The position numbers and the translations under genes are program-made. This document shows positions 44,803 through 51,918 of a stretch of 64,000 nucleotides of DNA, piece by piece. How positions within the stretch are numbered: the first letter of the stretch is position 1; each line of letters opens with the position of its first letter. The notes under the pieces are model-generated. The model was given only the letters and a program-made list of their open reading frames with translations. It was not told the origin of the DNA and searched no databases. Origin of the DNA: Rhodanobacter denitrificans (GTDB taxonomy: Bacteria > Pseudomonadota > Gammaproteobacteria > Xanthomonadales > Rhodanobacteraceae); the NCBI RefSeq assembly GCF_003335105.1, contig NZ_QFWQ01000001.1, positions 1-64,000 on the forward strand, written 5' to 3'.

Positions 44803-46893
44803 ATGCGCGTCGGCGACCGAGCAGGGAACCAGACAAGGAGAGCGGTGGTGGCCAACTTCCAGGGTACGACGCAAATTGGCGTCGCGGGAATCAAGAAGCA
44901 CTTCGTGCGGACCGAGCCGCCGCAGGCGGTCATTGAGCTCGTTTGGAACGGCTTTGACGCCCAGGCGCCCCACGTTGAAGTGGAGCTCGCCTACAACGAC
45001 CTCGAGCAGCTGAGCTCGGTCTCAGTCATCGACGACGGAGAAGGCATCGACGTCGCCAATATCGACGATAACTTCGGCCGGTTTAATGAATCGGCCAAGC
45101 AGGAAGATGTCACCCTCCATGGCTTCAACGGAAGGGGGCGCCTCGCGTTCCACCGGCTGGCTGACCGGGCAACCTGGTATACCCAGCACAAGGGGAGAGC
45201 CGCGACTATCGTGGTCACGGGTGCCAACCTGGAACGGTTCTCCGGCGACACATGGGAGGCCGGGCAGTCGCACGGAATGGTGGCAACCGGGTCGGGGACG
45301 AGGGTCTTACTGGATCCTGTCCGTGCAGCGCTGCCCGAACCGAAAGACATGCTCAAGCTGCTGTCAACCGAGTTTGGCTGGTACCTCCTGCTCAACCCGG
45401 ACCGTCACCTGACCTATGACGGCACGCCGGTGTCGGCCCCAGCTCATGAGCTCATCGACAGCTCGATTTTGGTCGATGGTGATGATTTTCGGGTCCGCAT
45501 CATTCGATGGCACGAGCGTCTTGCTTCGGAAAAGTCCTATGTCTACCTACAGAACTCGTCAGGCAAGACGGTCTTCCACAAGCTGAGTTCCCATAACAAC
45601 AAACCCGGGTTCTTCGTCAGCGTCTACATCCAGTCGCCTTGGGCGGATTCATTCGCACCGGAACAGGACCTGTTAAACCCCGATGCGGCCACAGCTGAAT
45701 CGAAGACCTGGAAAGCAGTCGACCGCCTGGTCGTCGGCAAGGTCCGAGAGGTGTACGAGGCATTTCTGCGTGAGCACGTTGAGCGTGAGATCCGGAAATA
45801 CGAAAGCGAAGGCTCGTTCCCCGACTTCAGTGAACTGCCCGAAATTGACGCAGAGTGGCGCTCACGCAACATCCGGCACATCGTGCGTACGGTGTATGTT
45901 GCCGACCCTAGCCTTTTTGGCCCTCTTCCCAAAAAGCAGCGGAGCGTGCTCATCCGGCTTCTGGACCGCCTATCGGTTTCAAATGAAAATGACGCCATCT
46001 TCGATGTGCTGAAGGGCGTCCTCGACCTCGATGCCGGGGCAGTAAAGCGGCTCGCATCGCACCTTGAACGAACTACCTTCGACAGCATTGTCGGGACCAT
46101 CGAGGCCCTGCAGAAACGGCAGACGGCGGTTGATCAAATCCGGCAGCTCATGCGGGTCCACTATAAGGAAGTTCGAGAGACGCCGGACTTGCAGAAAATC
46201 ATTGAACTGAACACTTGGCTGTTCGGCCCCCAGTTTGAGACCCTGGGGGCCGAGGAGACTACGTTCACTGAAATCGCGCGCAGGTTGAGGAGCAAGATTC
46301 GCGAAATCGATAACGTTACTGGCGAAGACGTCGAGGATGATGCGACGGTCGAAGTGTCGCAACGCCAGCCCGACCTCTTTCTGGTTCGCAAGCTTCCAAT
46401 GCCGGATTCACTCGGCCGGATGCAAAACCGCTGGGTCATTATCGAAATCAAGCGACCCGGGGTTGCGCTCAATTACCGGCACCTTCGTCAGGTCGACGAT
46501 TACATCCGGATCATCGAGGGCGACCCTGAGTTTGCGGCCGAGCAAACGCGCGTCGAGCTGGTTCTCGTTGGTCGGAAAATCTCGTCGGCTGACACGGAAA
46601 TTCGGTCGCGCCTGAAGCAGGTTGCGGACCGAGGTGTACCCGGCCTAATCCGCCAGGATGAGCGGTTCACCGTCTTCGTCCTGAATTGGGAGACCATCCT
46701 CGCGGGTTTCGAGCTCACCAACGAATATTTGCTCAAGCACCTGCGGCTCAAGCGCGCAGAGCTCGAAGGCACAAGCATGGATCAACTGGTGCATGCACTG
46801 TCTGGCGGCTTGGACGAAAGCGCCCTTCTATCGGCTGGTGCTGTACGCAAAACAGTCCGGAAACGCAAACCGTTGGCGCCCGTGTCTCACTGA
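44803..46893 (+). CDS. GHKL ATPase fused to a C-terminal PD-(D/E)XK-like nuclease; candidate defence effector
   Basis: The product is 696 residues. The N-terminal GHKL ATPase has an N-box (IELVWNGFDAQ, residues 44-54), the ATP-lid Asp/Gly motif VIDDGEGID (75-83) and a glycine-rich GFNGRGRLAF (107-116). It is of the Hsp90/MutL/MORC kind. The middle ~250 residues are helical. Residues ~520-600 contain DLFLVRK and WVIIEIKRPG (E548, K550), a nuclease-like D...ExK resembling Shedu/DUF4263 domains. The start is ATG 44803 or GTG 44848, which has AAGGAG upstream. It stands alone as cargo of element B. Confidence 0.75.
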   Translation: MRVGDRAGNQTRRAVVANFQGTTQIGVAGIKKHFVRTEPPQAVIELVWNGFDAQAPHVEVELAYNDLEQLSSVSVIDDGEGIDVANIDDNFGRFNESAKQEDVTLHGFNGRGRLAFHRLADRATWYTQHKGRAATIVVTGANLERFSGDTWEAGQSHGMVATGSGTRVLLDPVRAALPEPKDMLKLLSTEFGWYLLLNPDRHLTYDGTPVSAPAHELIDSSILVDGDDFRVRIIRWHERLASEKSYVYLQNSSGKTVFHKLSSHNNKPGFFVSVYIQSPWADSFAPEQDLLNPDAATAESKTWKAVDRLVVGKVREVYEAFLREHVEREIRKYESEGSFPDFSELPEIDAEWRSRNIRHIVRTVYVADPSLFGPLPKKQRSVLIRLLDRLSVSNENDAIFDVLKGVLDLDAGAVKRLASHLERTTFDSIVGTIEALQKRQTAVDQIRQLMRVHYKEVRETPDLQKIIELNTWLFGPQFETLGAEETTFTEIARRLRSKIREIDNVTGEDVEDDATVEVSQRQPDLFLVRKLPMPDSLGRMQNRWVIIEIKRPGVALNYRHLRQVDDYIRIIEGDPEFAAEQTRVELVLVGRKISSADTEIRSRLKQVADRGVPGLIRQDERFTVFVLNWETILAGFELTNEYLLKHLRLKRAELEGTSMDQLVHALSGGLDESALLSAGAVRKTVRKRKPLAPVSH

Positions 46894-46959
46894 AGCCGTC
46901 GCGGGGACCGGCACAATAGGTCGCACCCACCGACGGCATGTCGCGTCGACCCGATGTCC

Positions 46960-47283
46960 TCAGACGTTGGTCGAATTATCTACGAGTTCTACGCCGCCTC
47001 CAGGAAGCGTGCGGACAAGTCTGCCCTGATCATCTTCTCCAACATAGCCACCATCGGTGTGCATCTTGGCCACAAAAGCATCGCGCTCTGGGTTCGGACC
47101 TGCCATGTAGATGCCCCAGAGATCTGCAAAAATACGGGCCTCGTCAGGCTCCAATTGGTCGGCATCGAATTCACCACGCAAGGCCGCATGAACGCGATCC
47201 AGCGTACGGCCAGGGGATGATTCCGTGGGGTCGTCAGGAATCAGCGCTTCATCTGATTTAGATAGTCGGACCTTCTTATGCAT
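46960..47283 (-). CDS. Small conserved protein downstream of tniQ (copy B)
   Basis: The product is 107 residues, homologous to the protein at 29807-30118 (shared SKSDEALIP, AALRGEFDAD, and GGYVGEDDQGRLVRTLPGG). ATG 47283 is preceded by GGAGGTTGAGGAC. It lies immediately downstream of the TniQ' remnant, as copy A lies downstream of intact tniQ. It is intact while the transposition genes next to it are not, which suggests it is either useful on its own or recently duplicated. Confidence 0.72.
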   Translation of the reverse strand: MHKKVRLSKSDEALIPDDPTESSPGRTLDRVHAALRGEFDADQLEPDEARIFADLWGIYMAGPNPERDAFVAKMHTDGGYVGEDDQGRLVRTLPGGGVELVDNSTNV

Positions 47284-47325
47284 GTCCTCAACCTCCAAGG
47301 GTGAATTCAGCTAAATGTGTGCGTT

Positions 47326-48088
47326 TCACCAATAGTGCGGCGGGGGCCCATCGACTGATGAATAATGTCTGGGCTCCAGCAAGTGACGGGACGGTTGATC
47401 TTGTAGCGCGTCCTTGACCTGCTCTCTCGAACCGATGACCCTCGACATGGATTCCAACCAGCCTGGGCAATGTCCAGGGGGAGCGCACCCGCCGTGCCGC
47501 AGTCTGGTTCGCGGCGATAGTCTTGAGAACGTATGCGCAACAACCCATAGCGCGGCCCGACGAGTGGGCATGTCGCTCAAACATCGCACTCCGCGCCGCC
47601 ATGCCAGCTGCCTCGTTGTTCGGGGCAACGCGTTGCGGTTGAAGCACAGATAACTACGTTCAAAGAAGTCAGGGCAGAGATCACGCGCGATCCAACGAAA
47701 CTCATTCGGATTTCCAGCTCGACGAAGTACCAATACCAGCAGCCGACAGATGGCGCCAAGGTCATGGGCGGCTTGCGTCGGTGCATTTCCCGGTGAACGG
47801 TACGCCTCGTATGTAAGGCATGCCCGCTCAAAGGTGGTCAGCGTATCCCACACCTCTTTCGATTCGGGATGCCGCGATAGGCTACCGCGATGTACTACCT
47901 GGTGGTAGTGAGCTGTGATTTCCGTGACCAGCCATTGCCGAAATTCGGACAGAGTAAAACAGGCCCTTCGTTCAACGTCTTGACCATCTTTTGCTCGCAC
48001 GTCTCGCTGCGTAGCGCCGGGGAGCATGCGCAATCGCCCCATCATTGTCCCAATGAGGCGTTCAATGGCTCCGCCCCAGTGTGGGCTA
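47326..48088 (-). pseudogene. TnsB'-TniQ' in-frame deletion fusion
   Basis: Reading on the minus strand, sequence equivalent to TnsB residues ~354-425 (MMGRLRMLPGATQRDVRAKDG...HYHQVVHRG) runs directly into the C-terminal half of TniQ (RHPESKEVWDTL...DGPPPHYW). The deletion removed the TnsB C-terminus, all of TnsC and the TniQ N-terminus, zinc site included. The frame is kept, so a ~240-residue chimera could still be made. The TnsB-like homology ends abruptly at about 48088, where unrelated sequence begins. The two halves are close homologues of, but not identical to, those of element A. Confidence 0.85.
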
Positions 48089-48695
48089 TGAGCATTGGCA
48101 CCACGTCACCCTGTGTTTCCGAGAGACCGAAGGCGTCTCCGCCGATCGTTCCCTGATGGGAACCGTCGAGAAGATCGTGCAGTCCGAGTTGTCTGGCCAC
48201 GCGCTCATCGTCGGTACTGACAGCGAGACCTCGACATCCCAGCCCTTCATGCTGTTCGCCAGCGGCATCGGCGATGCGTGGCTGCTTGATCCCTTAGGTC
48301 ATAGAGCGGTATGCCTTGTATGGCGCGGCGAACGGCAGTCGTCGACCGTGCGCGAGACATCTGAACGCCTGGAGATTCAGTGGGAAGGCTCGTACGAGTT
48401 GCTCGGCGAGTTCTTCTCGGTCGACCTCGACCACCCGCTGATAGGTCGGCGCACCATCGGTGGCTACCCAGTCGAGCAGTTGCGCAAGCTGCTGCATTCC
48501 GTGCAGCCGGTCGAGCGGACGATCGACCAAGTGATTGAGCAGAACGACGCGGTTGAGCTCTCGCCGGAGATCGTGGCGCAGCTGACCCGGACGGGTTGGT
48601 CGGCAGAACAGCTCACGAAGGCCGCGAGACAGGGTGCTCGCTACTCGCCCTCGCGTGATTCGGTGTTATTCCCGGCGATGGTCGGACCAGAATAA
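48081..48695 (+). CDS. Unknown ORF, probably 5'-truncated at the tnsB scar
   Basis: A 204-codon frame from a GTG at 48081; the first few codons lie in tnsB-derived sequence, so the natural N-terminus has probably been lost. An internal ATG at 48156 would give about 179 residues. The middle (HALIVGTDSE, DAWLLDPLGHRAVCLVW, IQWEGSYELLGEFFSVD) looks like a genuine globular protein with beta strands. The C-terminus is helical. No family recognised. Confidence 0.45.
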   Translation: MGYEHWHHVTLCFRETEGVSADRSLMGTVEKIVQSELSGHALIVGTDSETSTSQPFMLFASGIGDAWLLDPLGHRAVCLVWRGERQSSTVRETSERLEIQWEGSYELLGEFFSVDLDHPLIGRRTIGGYPVEQLRKLLHSVQPVERTIDQVIEQNDAVELSPEIVAQLTRTGWSAEQLTKAARQGARYSPSRDSVLFPAMVGPE

Positions 48696-48709
48696 GGGCT
48701 GTATAGGCT

Positions 48710-48950
48710 TCAACTGAACAACCCATGGAGCATTCAGCGCCCGGGTTCGGCCGGCGCGCAGAATACTTGGGCGCATTGTCCCTGGCTGGTGCGCACCATG
48801 TAGTAATCCCGGCGCAGATCCCCGCCATCCCAGCAGCCGGTTTCCAATTGTTCGGGACCGGCAAGGATGATGGTGATGACCTACTCAATGGAATGGGGTG
48901 GTCGAGCAACCAGGTTGGACGCGGTGATGTTTCCGCGGTATCCGGTATGC
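48710..48950 (-). pseudogene. C-terminal remnant of an imuB-like (DNA polymerase Y family) gene
   Basis: On the minus strand, PRPTWLLDHPIPL, then (after a frame change and a stop) ILAGPEQLETGCWDGGDLRRDYY, VFCAPAEPG and, past a TGA, MLHGLFS. This follows the C-terminal signature of ImuB proteins (GPERIE..WWDG.D..RDYY...HGWF). At least two stops and one frameshift separate the pieces, so it is dead. It probably records an imuA-imuB-dnaE2 type mutagenesis cassette once carried by this element. Confidence 0.6.
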
Positions 48951-48998
48951 ATGGTTGGCTGTCGCATGGGCATGCTCGGGACGGGAATCGGTGTGCCA

Positions 48999-49562
48999 CT
49001 ACAGCAATTCGATCATCGGTTCGAGGACAGCAACGGTCGCCACAAGTCGCTGCTCCAGAAAAGTGTCCAACAACTGGCGCGCGGATTGCGGTGGGTTCTT
49101 TAGCGACGTCCGTTGCGACCGTACCGCAGACAAGAGCGCAGGCTGGTGAAGGTCGAACAAGTACCGCAGAAATTCGTCCGGATGTTGCGCTTCTACCCCG
49201 TAGGGCTTTAGGCACTCAGCCGGAAAATCCTTGAGGTTGTACGTCACGATCACGTCGGCGCGGCCACAGATCGCGCTCGCGAGCACGTGTCGATCGTCTT
49301 TATCAGGCAGCTCTAAGCCAGCTTCGAGCGGTTCATAGCCAGTGATGAGGCAGTCGGGAATGGCTTTGTTTATCAGCTCCCGGGTTCGTGCCAGTTTCTG
49401 AGCCAGCTCTGGGCGGTCTTCTATAAGTGAGCGAATCCATTCGTCGTGGATGCGTTCAGTCCAACGGGCACGAAAAGCCCCTGTGCGAGCCGTCCGTATC
49501 AGGAGGTCGCGCAGGGGCGCTGGATAAAGAACGCAGGCATCGAACAGAGCGGTGTACGCCAT
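48999..49562 (-). CDS. PIN-domain ribonuclease toxin (VapC-like)
   Basis: The product is 187 residues. The N-terminal metal-binding Asp is in ALFDACVLYP (D8). A middle acidic residue is in ERIHDEWIRSL, and LPDKDDRHVLASAI and VTYNLKDFPAECL supply the later Asp residues. This is the four-acidic-residue pattern of PIN endoribonucleases. It starts 3 bp after the antitoxin stop. The C-terminal ~50 residues are an extra helical segment. It probably cleaves RNA when the partner is lost. Confidence 0.82.
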   Translation of the reverse strand: MAYTALFDACVLYPAPLRDLLIRTARTGAFRARWTERIHDEWIRSLIEDRPELAQKLARTRELINKAIPDCLITGYEPLEAGLELPDKDDRHVLASAICGRADVIVTYNLKDFPAECLKPYGVEAQHPDEFLRYLFDLHQPALLSAVRSQRTSLKNPPQSARQLLDTFLEQRLVATVAVLEPMIELL

Positions 49563-49565
49563 CCG

Positions 49566-50021
49566 TCAGTAGCCCATTCCCAATTCTTGGGCTTGGGCGG
49601 CCAATTCTTCGAGCGCCTGATGGCTTTCAGCATCGCGCTGCTCTTTGTATGCCAGGGCATCCTGGAAATAGACCCGGCGATGGGTACCGGCCGTGTGGAA
49701 CGGGATCTCGCCTTTTTCCAGAAGGCCGACTAGGTAGGGGCGCGATACGTTGAGGAAATCGGCAGCCGTCTGCGTTGTCAGAGCAGCATTGGACGGCATG
49801 ATATTGACCGCCTTGCCCTCGCCCATAAAAACGAGGATGTCGGCCAGAAGTCGCAGGGCTGAGACGGGAACATCAATGGTCTCCTCGCCGTTGTGCACGC
49901 GCAGGCGTGCGGTATCGCCTTGCCCTAAGAGAGCGGCAATTTGGCGACTACTTGTGCGAGCGAGTTGGATTTCTTCCGGGGTCGGCAGATCCGGCGGGAG
50001 CATTTGGCGTGCGGCAGTCAT
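49566..50021 (-). CDS. HTH (excisionase-type) antitoxin of the PIN toxin
   Basis: The product is 151 residues. ATG 50021 has GGAGG 7 bp upstream. An N-terminal helical region precedes a C-terminal excisionase-like HTH: LTTQTAADFLNVSRPYLVGLLEKGEIPFHTAGTHRRVYFQDALAY (core VSRPYLVGLLEKGEIPFHT). The order antitoxin-toxin and the 3-bp gap support a toxin/antitoxin pair in which this protein also represses the operon. Confidence 0.8.
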   Translation of the reverse strand: MTAARQMLPPDLPTPEEIQLARTSSRQIAALLGQGDTARLRVHNGEETIDVPVSALRLLADILVFMGEGKAVNIMPSNAALTTQTAADFLNVSRPYLVGLLEKGEIPFHTAGTHRRVYFQDALAYKEQRDAESHQALEELAAQAQELGMGY

Positions 50022-50450
50022 GGCTTGCCTCCTGGGCAGGGAGTGCATGTGTTCTATCACGTGCAAGAAACGTCATTGGCGTGCTGTTTGAATTCGCTGT
50101 TGAATTCTCAGTGCCACTTTCATCGTCGAATACGAGCATCGAATTTAGGAGCTCGTTTTCCACGTGGAAGATTTTGGAACATATCCGAAATAAGCGCAAC
50201 AACCGAAATAAACGTCACGAAAACGACGGCAGTATTTTTCGTGGCTAGCTTAGCTAGCGTTCGCTTTCGCGTGACTTCTCGTGGGGCGTAACAAATTGTT
50301 ACGCTGGGCAAACCCCCAAAAAAAGCCCCCTTGCGGGGCATGGGCTGGCTGTTTTGTGCGCGGGAACGGGCCCGGTGTCTGATTGAGGCAACCAGAGGGG
50401 CCACTCACTTGAGCTGATCCCGCGTAGCGATCCCTCATGGCTGGCGGAGC
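50022..50450. other. Noncoding stretch before the right end of element B
   Basis: Holds the antitoxin promoter region, a perfect palindrome CGTAACAAATTGTTACG (50287-50303), and a minus-strand terminator-like hairpin GCCCC-GCAA-GGGGGC followed by seven T (50339-50318). No gene is supported. Confidence 0.5.
50318..50339 (-). terminator. Terminator-like hairpin facing into element B
   Basis: On the minus strand GCCCC-GCAA-GGGGGC is followed by TTTTTTT. No minus-strand gene lies to its right within the element, so it would block transcription entering from outside. Confidence 0.6.
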
Positions 50451-50594
50451 GTCAATAGGTGCTAATTGGCGTCAGTTGGCAACAATTGGGAGCTTATTGG
50501 CGTCAGTTGGCGTCCGTACGATCCGTTGCTCGGCACAAAATATAGTTTTCAGTCATGGCCTTATACGAGCTGACATCAATTTGGGGCGCCGACA
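50451..50594 (-). repeat. Right end of element B (outer right end of the composite)
   Basis: Boxes GTCAAT 50451, GTCAGT 50471 and 50502 (the last two within TTGGCGTCAGTTGG), then CTGACA-11 nt-CGCCGACA ending at 50594, followed by the target-site copy CCGTT (50595-50599). Confidence 0.8.
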
Positions 50595-50714
50595 CCGTTT
50601 CTTGACTCCGCTTCGACGCCAGCGCTCCCCGCGGCTTGCTGCATTGCCATAACGCGATCCATCCGATCCGACCACGCGTTTTCCGCCCGGCCAGCCGCTT
50701 GCCCGGCCCATCCA

Positions 50715-50728
50715 TGAAAACGTTTGCA
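50715..50728. promoter_or_regulatory. LacI-family operator candidate 1 upstream of the lacI-type gene
   Basis: TGAAAACGTTTGCA: near-palindromic with central ACGT, matching the LacI/PurR/GalR operator class, 109 bp before the regulator start. Confidence 0.55.
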
Positions 50729-50783
50729 TAAACGTTCCGCAACGCAACAGAAGCGTTCTTAGCGGATGCTTTACAAGCCTTGA

Positions 50784-50797
50784 TGAAAACGATTACG
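50784..50797. promoter_or_regulatory. LacI-family operator candidate 2 upstream of the lacI-type gene
   Basis: TGAAAACGATTACG matches the reverse complement of the beta-glucosidase operator (TGTAAACGATTACA) at 12 of 14 positions. It is 40 bp before the regulator start, well placed for autoregulation. Confidence 0.55.
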
Positions 50798-50836
50798 TTG
50801 TTGCCGCGGCGGAGTTCAGCACTCGGGGCAACTCAC

Positions 50837-51865
50837 ATGGCGGCAGTGACGATCAAAGACGTGGCGCGCGAGGCCGGCGTTTCCGTAGCCTCGGTGTCGC
50901 GCGCGCTGAACGGCGGTGGCGGCGTCACCGCCGAAACCGGTCAGCGCATCCGCGACGTGGCCGCCCGCCTGAGCTACGTGCCGCATGCAGCGGCCCGCAG
51001 CCTGATCACCCGGCGCACGCATACCATCGGGGCACTGTTGCCGGATCTGCACGGCGAATTCTTCTCGGAGCTGATCCGCGGCATCGACCAGGCCGCCCGC
51101 GCGCGCGGCCTGCACCTGCTGGTCTCCAGTTCGCACGACGGGGCCGCGGATGCCGCCACCGCCCTGCGCGCGATGCAGGGCCGGGTCGACGGCATGCTGA
51201 TCCTGTCCAACCATGTCGACGCCGCCTTCCTGCGCAGCAACCTTCCCGCCAGCGTGCCCGCCGTGCTGCTCAACAGCGCGGTGAAAAGCAACGCGCACTC
51301 GGTGCTCAACATCGACAACCATGGCGGTGCCTACGCGATGGTGCGGCACCTGCTGCAGGCCGGCCACTCCGGCGTGACCTTCATCGCCGGCCCCGCCGAC
51401 AACTTCGATGCGCAGCAGCGCGAACTCGGCTACCGCGCCGCGATGGCGAAGTACGCGCCGCATGCGCCGCTGGACGTGGTGGCGGGCGATTTCAGCGAAG
51501 AGGCCGGCTACCGCGCCGGGCAACAGTTGCTGGCACGCAAACCGCGGCCGCAGGCCGTGTTCGCCGCCAACGACATGATGGCGGTGGGTTGCCTGTACGC
51601 GTTCAAGGAGGCCGGCGTGGACGTGCCGGGCGACATCGCGCTGGCCGGCTTCGACGACATTCCGATCGCGCGTTACGTCACCCCGCCGCTCAGCACGGTG
51701 CGCGTGCGCATCGCCGACCTCGGCCGCAGCGCGCTCGAACAACTGGCTGCGCTGCTGGAAGACTCCAGGCACGCCACGCCATCCAGCCACACGCTCGCCT
51801 GCGAGATCGTCATTCGCGCCACTTGCGGCGGCGAGCAACAAGCGTCGTCCAGACAAGGTATTTGA
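50837..51865 (+). CDS. LacI-family transcriptional regulator
   Basis: The product is 342 residues. The N-terminal LacI HTH is VTIKDVAREAGVSVASVSRALNG, then the hinge RLSYVPHAAARSL. The periplasmic-binding-like sensor domain covers ~60-335 (TIGALLPDLHGEFFSELIRGID, FAANDMMAVGCL, ALAGFDDIPIARY). ATG 50837 is chosen because it puts the HTH at the usual position; the frame extends 19 codons upstream. It probably controls the following TonB-receptor/ABC operon and, by shared operator sequence, the GH1 and ABC ATPase genes now on the other side of the transposon. Confidence 0.92.
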   Translation: MAAVTIKDVAREAGVSVASVSRALNGGGGVTAETGQRIRDVAARLSYVPHAAARSLITRRTHTIGALLPDLHGEFFSELIRGIDQAARARGLHLLVSSSHDGAADAATALRAMQGRVDGMLILSNHVDAAFLRSNLPASVPAVLLNSAVKSNAHSVLNIDNHGGAYAMVRHLLQAGHSGVTFIAGPADNFDAQQRELGYRAAMAKYAPHAPLDVVAGDFSEEAGYRAGQQLLARKPRPQAVFAANDMMAVGCLYAFKEAGVDVPGDIALAGFDDIPIARYVTPPLSTVRVRIADLGRSALEQLAALLEDSRHATPSSHTLACEIVIRATCGGEQQASSRQGI

Positions 51866-51918
51866 AGAAAAAGCTGCATCAACTCGGGGAATCGGTCATC
51901 CGGTATGGGAGGGAAAAC

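Larger units (their letters stand above)
44043..50594. mobile_element. Tn7-like element B (deletion derivative)
   Basis: 6.55 kb in the same orientation as element A. The left-end boxes and the right end are recognisable. Its transposition genes survive only as a TnsB'-TniQ' fusion remnant plus the small protein that follows tniQ. Cargo is a GHKL-nuclease protein, an unknown ORF, an imuB remnant and a PIN toxin/antitoxin pair. It probably depends on TnsABC from element A or from elsewhere. The right flank carries CCGTT at 50595-50599, matching the left flank of element A. Confidence 0.75.

Noticed and set aside
46954-47220. Plus-strand frame over the small tniQ-linked gene
   Set aside because: The minus-strand protein is conserved with the copy at 29807-30118; the plus frame is not.
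48725-49234. 169-codon plus-strand frame across the imuB remnant and PIN gene
   Set aside because: The minus strand carries recognisable ImuB and PIN sequence; the plus frame has no motif or ribosome-binding site.
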